Shown here one piece after another: positions 59,392-64,000 of a DNA stretch of 64,000 nt (positions within the stretch are counted from its first letter, which is position 1; each line of letters opens with the position of its first letter). Below the pieces are notes generated by a model, which saw only the letters and a list, made by a program, of their open reading frames with translations, made no database searches and was not told where the DNA came from. The stretch is from positions 496,001 to 560,000 of the forward strand of contig JASVEC010000015.1 in NCBI GenBank assembly GCA_030770535.1. Reading direction: 5' to 3'. A program made the translations under genes and the position numbers. This DNA is from Batkoa obscura (taxonomy: Eukaryota > Entomophthoromycota > Entomophthoromycetes > Entomophthorales > Batkoaceae).

Positions 59392-62300
59392 ATCAGTACC
59401 ATCTAACTGAAAATGGTGTATTATAAAGACAGGAAATACACAAAATACCAGTTTAAATTTGTCAATAAACTAAGCTGTAGGGTAATAAAAAACGTTTCAG
59501 CTTAATGACTTTATTTTTACTACTATTTAATTAGCGAACCTTATTAAGCACCCAAAGAAAATTATAAATGAAGCGGATCTTTGATTGATTGAGCGAAAAA
59601 AACCGATTTATAGTAAAAGTGACGATTGATATAGCTATTAGGCCGAGGACAGACCATGCAAACCAAAAAGGCTGTTATTTAAATTAAGCTAGAATTTGGG
59701 CTTAAATTTACTCTAGCCAATTATTGTTGAGTATTGTGTAATTTTGTGTTATATTAAAATATAAATACCCAGCAATTATAATTTATAAAGATAAGAAGCG
59801 GATTTCTTAAAGCACCCAAACAGAAGTTTGAAAAAAATTTAAAGTGGATTGCGTTATTAACCAAATAAAGCAAATAACTTAAACTTAATTTAAAAATAAT
59901 TAAAATAATTGTTTAAGGTACAGATATATAGGTTTGCTATTATTATTTTTTATTAGATCAAAATGAGCTTTAAATAGTATTTATAAGCATTAAGACAGTA
60001 ATTTTATAGCGAATATATATTAAGTATAAACCTTGTTTTAATTATACAGATCACTAGGTTTGATAATTCATTTAAAAATTTAATGGTTGTCATTATTTTA
60101 AGGTTCATTTATTTGGCTGTTAGTATATTTACGAATTTTGGGTATGCTACTATACTTTGTTATTTTTTATATTATTGTAAAATATATATTTAGCGATAGT
60201 AAAACTCAATAGCTATAATATATGAAGTTTTGGACTTGAATACTTTTGGTAACTAAAAATAAAAAATAATATATAAACAAGATAGTATAAAAACCCAAAG
60301 GTAAAAGTCATATAAAAAGAACAAGGCGTGTAATGTCTAAAACAATAGGGTATAAAGGAATAGTGAACGGTGACCTAAGGGATCTGTAAAACTAAGGGGA
60401 GAAAATGAATCAGAACCCAATTGTTTCAATCTACAGATCAAAGGAGGTATAGGGAAGCAATGTTTGATCCTTTAAGACGTTTTTTTGGGGGAAATAAAGC
60501 AAAGGGATATTCTTTATTAATTAAGACACATTATTTTTTAAGAAAAAATTGTTTGGGCTATTGTTTGAATTTGAACAGATAAGCCAAGATTCAAAATAGA
60601 AAACTATAAAAATGATCAATCACCTTACTTTTAGACTATTTTTAAAACCTATACAAAGCTTATTAAATTTTTGAAATTAATGTAGCTAATTCTGTGAGGT
60701 TTACACTTTAAAAAGTCAGCTAAACAATTCCGATTTAGACTTATGTTTATTTATAAAGTACTACATGATGGCAATAAATAAACCAAAGTCTGTATCAGAA
60801 TAAAAAACATTGTGTCTATTATTTCTTTATATAAACCATTATCCGACTTTACTTCAAAAACCAATCTAAACTTAGTTTTTATTCTCTTCGCAAAATTAGG
60901 AGTGTTTTTTTGCCTTTTTTTAAGATAGAATCAACAACCCTCTTTTTTTTAAAACTATAGATAGATACTTAGATTATATAAATACCGTTTTGAAAAATAC
61001 ATATGATGCTATTCTATTCCATGTATTTATATATTATAGTAAGTTAAACTATCTAACATTCTTTTTTTAATCATTATATAATAACCTTTAAACTTATTAA
61101 AGAATAAAGAACAAAAAATAGTCCCCAATGACTGTTAAAACAAATAGGAAATAAAAAAGTTGAACAATGTTTCTAACAGTAATAATAAATAATAATGCTA
61201 AAACAATACAACGAAATCAAGCTACAAAAATCAAAGGGAATAACTATATATTAAAAATCAAGTTAGAGAATATATTAAATAATCATTTTCTAAAAATAAA
61301 GTTATACTTTGGTAATCAGTCTTACGTATCCTAAAGGAAAGCTTATAATCATAAATAAATTATTTTAATATAACTTTTGAGCTACCTTATCTTGTAGGCA
61401 TCAGATGACTTACCTGGTTCATTCAATAAAAACAAAAACATTATTTTAAATACTAAAACAATTCTCGAAAGTTACCATGGTTTAGGGTCACTAAAGAATA
61501 TTATTAAAAAAGTGCCATCTTTTTTATCCAAAGGGTCGATATTGTAGTATAGTAGATAGTATTTATGTTTAGTAAACATAGTGTTTTTATTTTAAAATAA
61601 AAAGGATGATTTAATATTTTAAGAATATACAAAAACAGTTTTTAATCAAATCGTGGTAAAAAAAAGTATTTGCTAAATATAGTTACAAACATTAAGTGTC
61701 AAGTTAGGGTACAAGAAATTGAGCTTTAATAGCAAGACTTAAAATAAGAAATGTATTTTAAAAATAACTTTACAGTTTTTTACAAAAGCACCTCCTTTTT
61801 TTTATCTATTGGGAATGACTATAATTTATTTGAAAAAAAAACTGGTCGATTTGATGAATAGAATAGTTTATTATTAAACTATAAAATTAATACTTTATGG
61901 CCTAGAGTCAAGCATGATGAGATATTAAATAACTTTTATTAAGCTACAATTCCTCCTTGTCATTACGTTACCTGAATCATAACATATAACTAATAATCAA
62001 TGTGTAGCAATGAGTAGACTCAACTATATTATTCTCCAAATAACTTTGACTGTTTAAATTAGTTAATTTAAAAAACTCTCCTAAGTATCCGGGATCATTA
62101 ATGAAAATTCTGAGTTTCTTTTTATTTATTTTTAACTTTTATATATTAAATGTTTGAAAAAGATTTTAAATTTATTATTAAATCTGTTAAAGTATCCGAG
62201 TATTTTAATTTTAATATTCGAAATTTCTATGGGGTAATTAAATAAATTGCGTATATTATTTCCAAATTAAACTTTATTGAAATGATCATATTTATTAGAT

Positions 62301-64000
62301 TAAAGCATATAAATTCCCTTAAACAAGCTACAATTGTAATATATTAATGTTATGTAATTGGGTTACTTGACAAAATTTTAAATACAAAATTGTATAGTTC
62401 GATTTAATAAAAATAAATTTAAAAAGCAAATAGCCAAAAAGAGATGGGAGAAATAAATTTCTTTCAAAGTAATTCATTTATTTTTAAGTGGTAGCATTTT
62501 AATTAAAATTTATTTCAACTATCAAGTGAATTTTTGAGTTTGATTTTTAAAAAGAATCGACAGTTAAAATAAAGTATAAAGTGTTATAAATAAACTTTAT
62601 TTTATAAAGCAAAAAAAGCTATTTTTGTTAACCCAATTACTACTTTCACTCATTTTTTTACATAAGAATAATTTGATAGTTAACTGTAAATGATTTAATC
62701 TTTTATCAAATATTTTAATTTTATGCGAGTGATTAACCTTACTAATTATTTTTTATTTATATTTTAAGGAAAAATAATAAATCTACTAAATAAATTTATT
62801 TCTTAAACTACTTGAAGGTAAAAATGAAGTATTGTTTCTAAGTCGAAATTTTAAACTAAGAGGAACTGGGTTAAAATCAAGTTAAAACTCAATTAATTTT
62901 AAAATTTCCCTGATAACAATGTTTTTAATAAGCCCTTTCTAAAATTTTCATTAGGGGTCTAAGGGAAAAAATTTCCGCTCTATGAAACGAGCTTGCTCGA
63001 TTTTTTAATTCCGGCTTTTAACTTAATTCGAAAACAAATTTGAAGCTAAATTAGAATTAAAATTAAGTTAAATTTGTAGCAAATAACTTCACCGAATTTA
63101 AAGCTAGAAAATCAGAAAACCTAAATATCCTCAAACAATGAATAGATATTAGATAAAAAGGTTAACTATAAGGATGGTTAAATTCTTAAAGCATTAAATT
63201 AAAACAAAAATGATAAAGTTTTCAAAACTGTAAAATTAGCTACTAAAACATTAACACATGAGAGCAAACTAATTTGAGTAATTACCCCTATATTACAGAT
63301 TGGATTATGCCCATGAAGCTCAATCTTAAAGTTGTAAACTAAATTTTGGATTCCATTAAACTAATATATCCGGTGTAAATTACTATAATTATTAATTTCA
63401 TTTCATGTATTTGAATATTTTTAATATTCCACAAGTAAAGAATAAGAAAAAAAAAAGAAACAAAGTAAGCTAGCATTATTATTTTAGTACAATACAAAAA
63501 ACAATTTCAATTTAATGTTATTATCTTATATCCCTTATACTAAACATAATCTAAACTGCCGGCTAATACTTAAAATTATAGCTTTAAAAAAGCACCCAAC
63601 AAAACCTATTAGAGATGATAATAGGAATTTTACTATATAAAGAAATAGGACCAAAAATAGTCATCTTAGGCTTTATAACAATTTTACACTTTTTTCATTT
63701 TCTAATTTTACCTTAATGCCATCATCCCTTTATTGTAATGATTGCATTAATTATTTTAAAGTAAGATAACATCCGTGTTGTTTTGCCCTAGTCAAACTGA
63801 AACCTTCTTATGAATCTCTCGTTTAACCCTTGGCCAAGTCGTTTAACATCTTAACTGTTTATTATTGAGTTTATAGTAACTAGAAAAATAAGCTACTAAT
63901 TTGATAATAATATAATAATTTGATGTGAAATTATTTAAAATACAAAACTCCTTAAAATGAATTTTATTTCCTTGTTTTATTAATTCGATTATAATATTTT

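Larger units (their letters stand above)
54139..64000. other. 10-kb gene-free region
   Basis: No exon, RNA gene or long open frame that I can support. It holds three MITE copies (54318, 58464, 58721), a MITE-like fragment near 60898, and a pentanucleotide microsatellite (59362). The sequence is otherwise very AT-rich with many short near-repeats, and looks like old, eroded transposon DNA. Confidence 0.6.

Noticed and set aside
1-64000. Mitochondrial or bacterial origin because of low GC
   Set aside because: Spliceosomal introns, nuclear tRNA-Ser/Lys, Zn2Cys6 and UBC9 show nuclear fungal DNA.
1-64000. CRISPR arrays, operons, rRNA genes, LTR or virus-like elements
   Set aside because: I looked for regular spaced repeats, rRNA blocks and reverse-transcriptase or capsid-like frames and saw none; the regular short repeats are MITEs and microsatellites.

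Overview
The window is a piece of nuclear DNA from an AT-rich fungus; by eye roughly a quarter of the bases are G or C. Fungal origin is supported by a Zn2Cys6 regulator with the fungal middle homology region, an ATP-dependent PEP carboxykinase, a fungal-type NADPH oxidase, an Oca1 phosphatase, a Slp1-type SUN protein, and a secreted Thr/Val-rich wall-type protein. Short spliceosomal introns (about 43-95 bp, GTAAGT/GTAATT to TTTAG) occur in two thirds of the genes. A mitochondrial ClpP protease and other mitochondrial genes indicate an aerobic species. The large empty spaces and abundant small transposons suggest an early-diverging lineage with a big genome, but I cannot place it to phylum from this sequence.

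Layout: 1-1114 is a decayed Asn/Lys-rich gene. 1378-14202 is a compact block: SLP1-like SUN protein, Zn2Cys6 factor, macrodomain protein, mitoribosomal uS19m, SUMO conjugase UBC9, a small unrecognised protein, a CHCHD2/MIX17 twin-CX9C protein, and a secreted wall-type protein. 14.9-17.6 kb is a cluster of eight ~100-bp MITEs. 18.2-21.4 kb holds an MFSD10-like transporter and phosphoglycerate kinase, tail to tail. 25.5-35 kb holds a trihelix/Myb-like factor, tRNA-Ser, an NADPH oxidase, the mitochondrial dicarboxylate carrier and PEP carboxykinase. 37.3-50.4 kb holds ClpP, NAR1 (cytosolic Fe-S assembly), a zinc-ribbon protein, tRNA-Ser, OCA1, a Cys-rich GPI-type protein, a peptide transporter, tRNA-Lys and a four-helix Golgi-type membrane protein. 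51-53 kb is a broken DNA transposon carrying two MITEs in tandem. From there to 64 kb there are only two tRNA-Ser genes and repeats.

Phosphoglycerate kinase, PEP carboxykinase and the dicarboxylate carrier all belong to glycolysis/gluconeogenesis and mitochondrial C4 export, but they are not clustered as an operon; this is an ordinary eukaryotic gene neighbourhood.

The most notable observations are two microexons (6 nt in clpP, 10 nt in the four-helix membrane protein gene); a high-copy ~100-bp MITE family (about 19 copies) whose TA target duplication can be read directly from a tandem double insertion inside a transposase; and a shared decay pattern in two broken genes, where nearly every in-frame stop could be a C-to-T change at a Gln (CAA/CAG) codon, as in RIP-like mutation.
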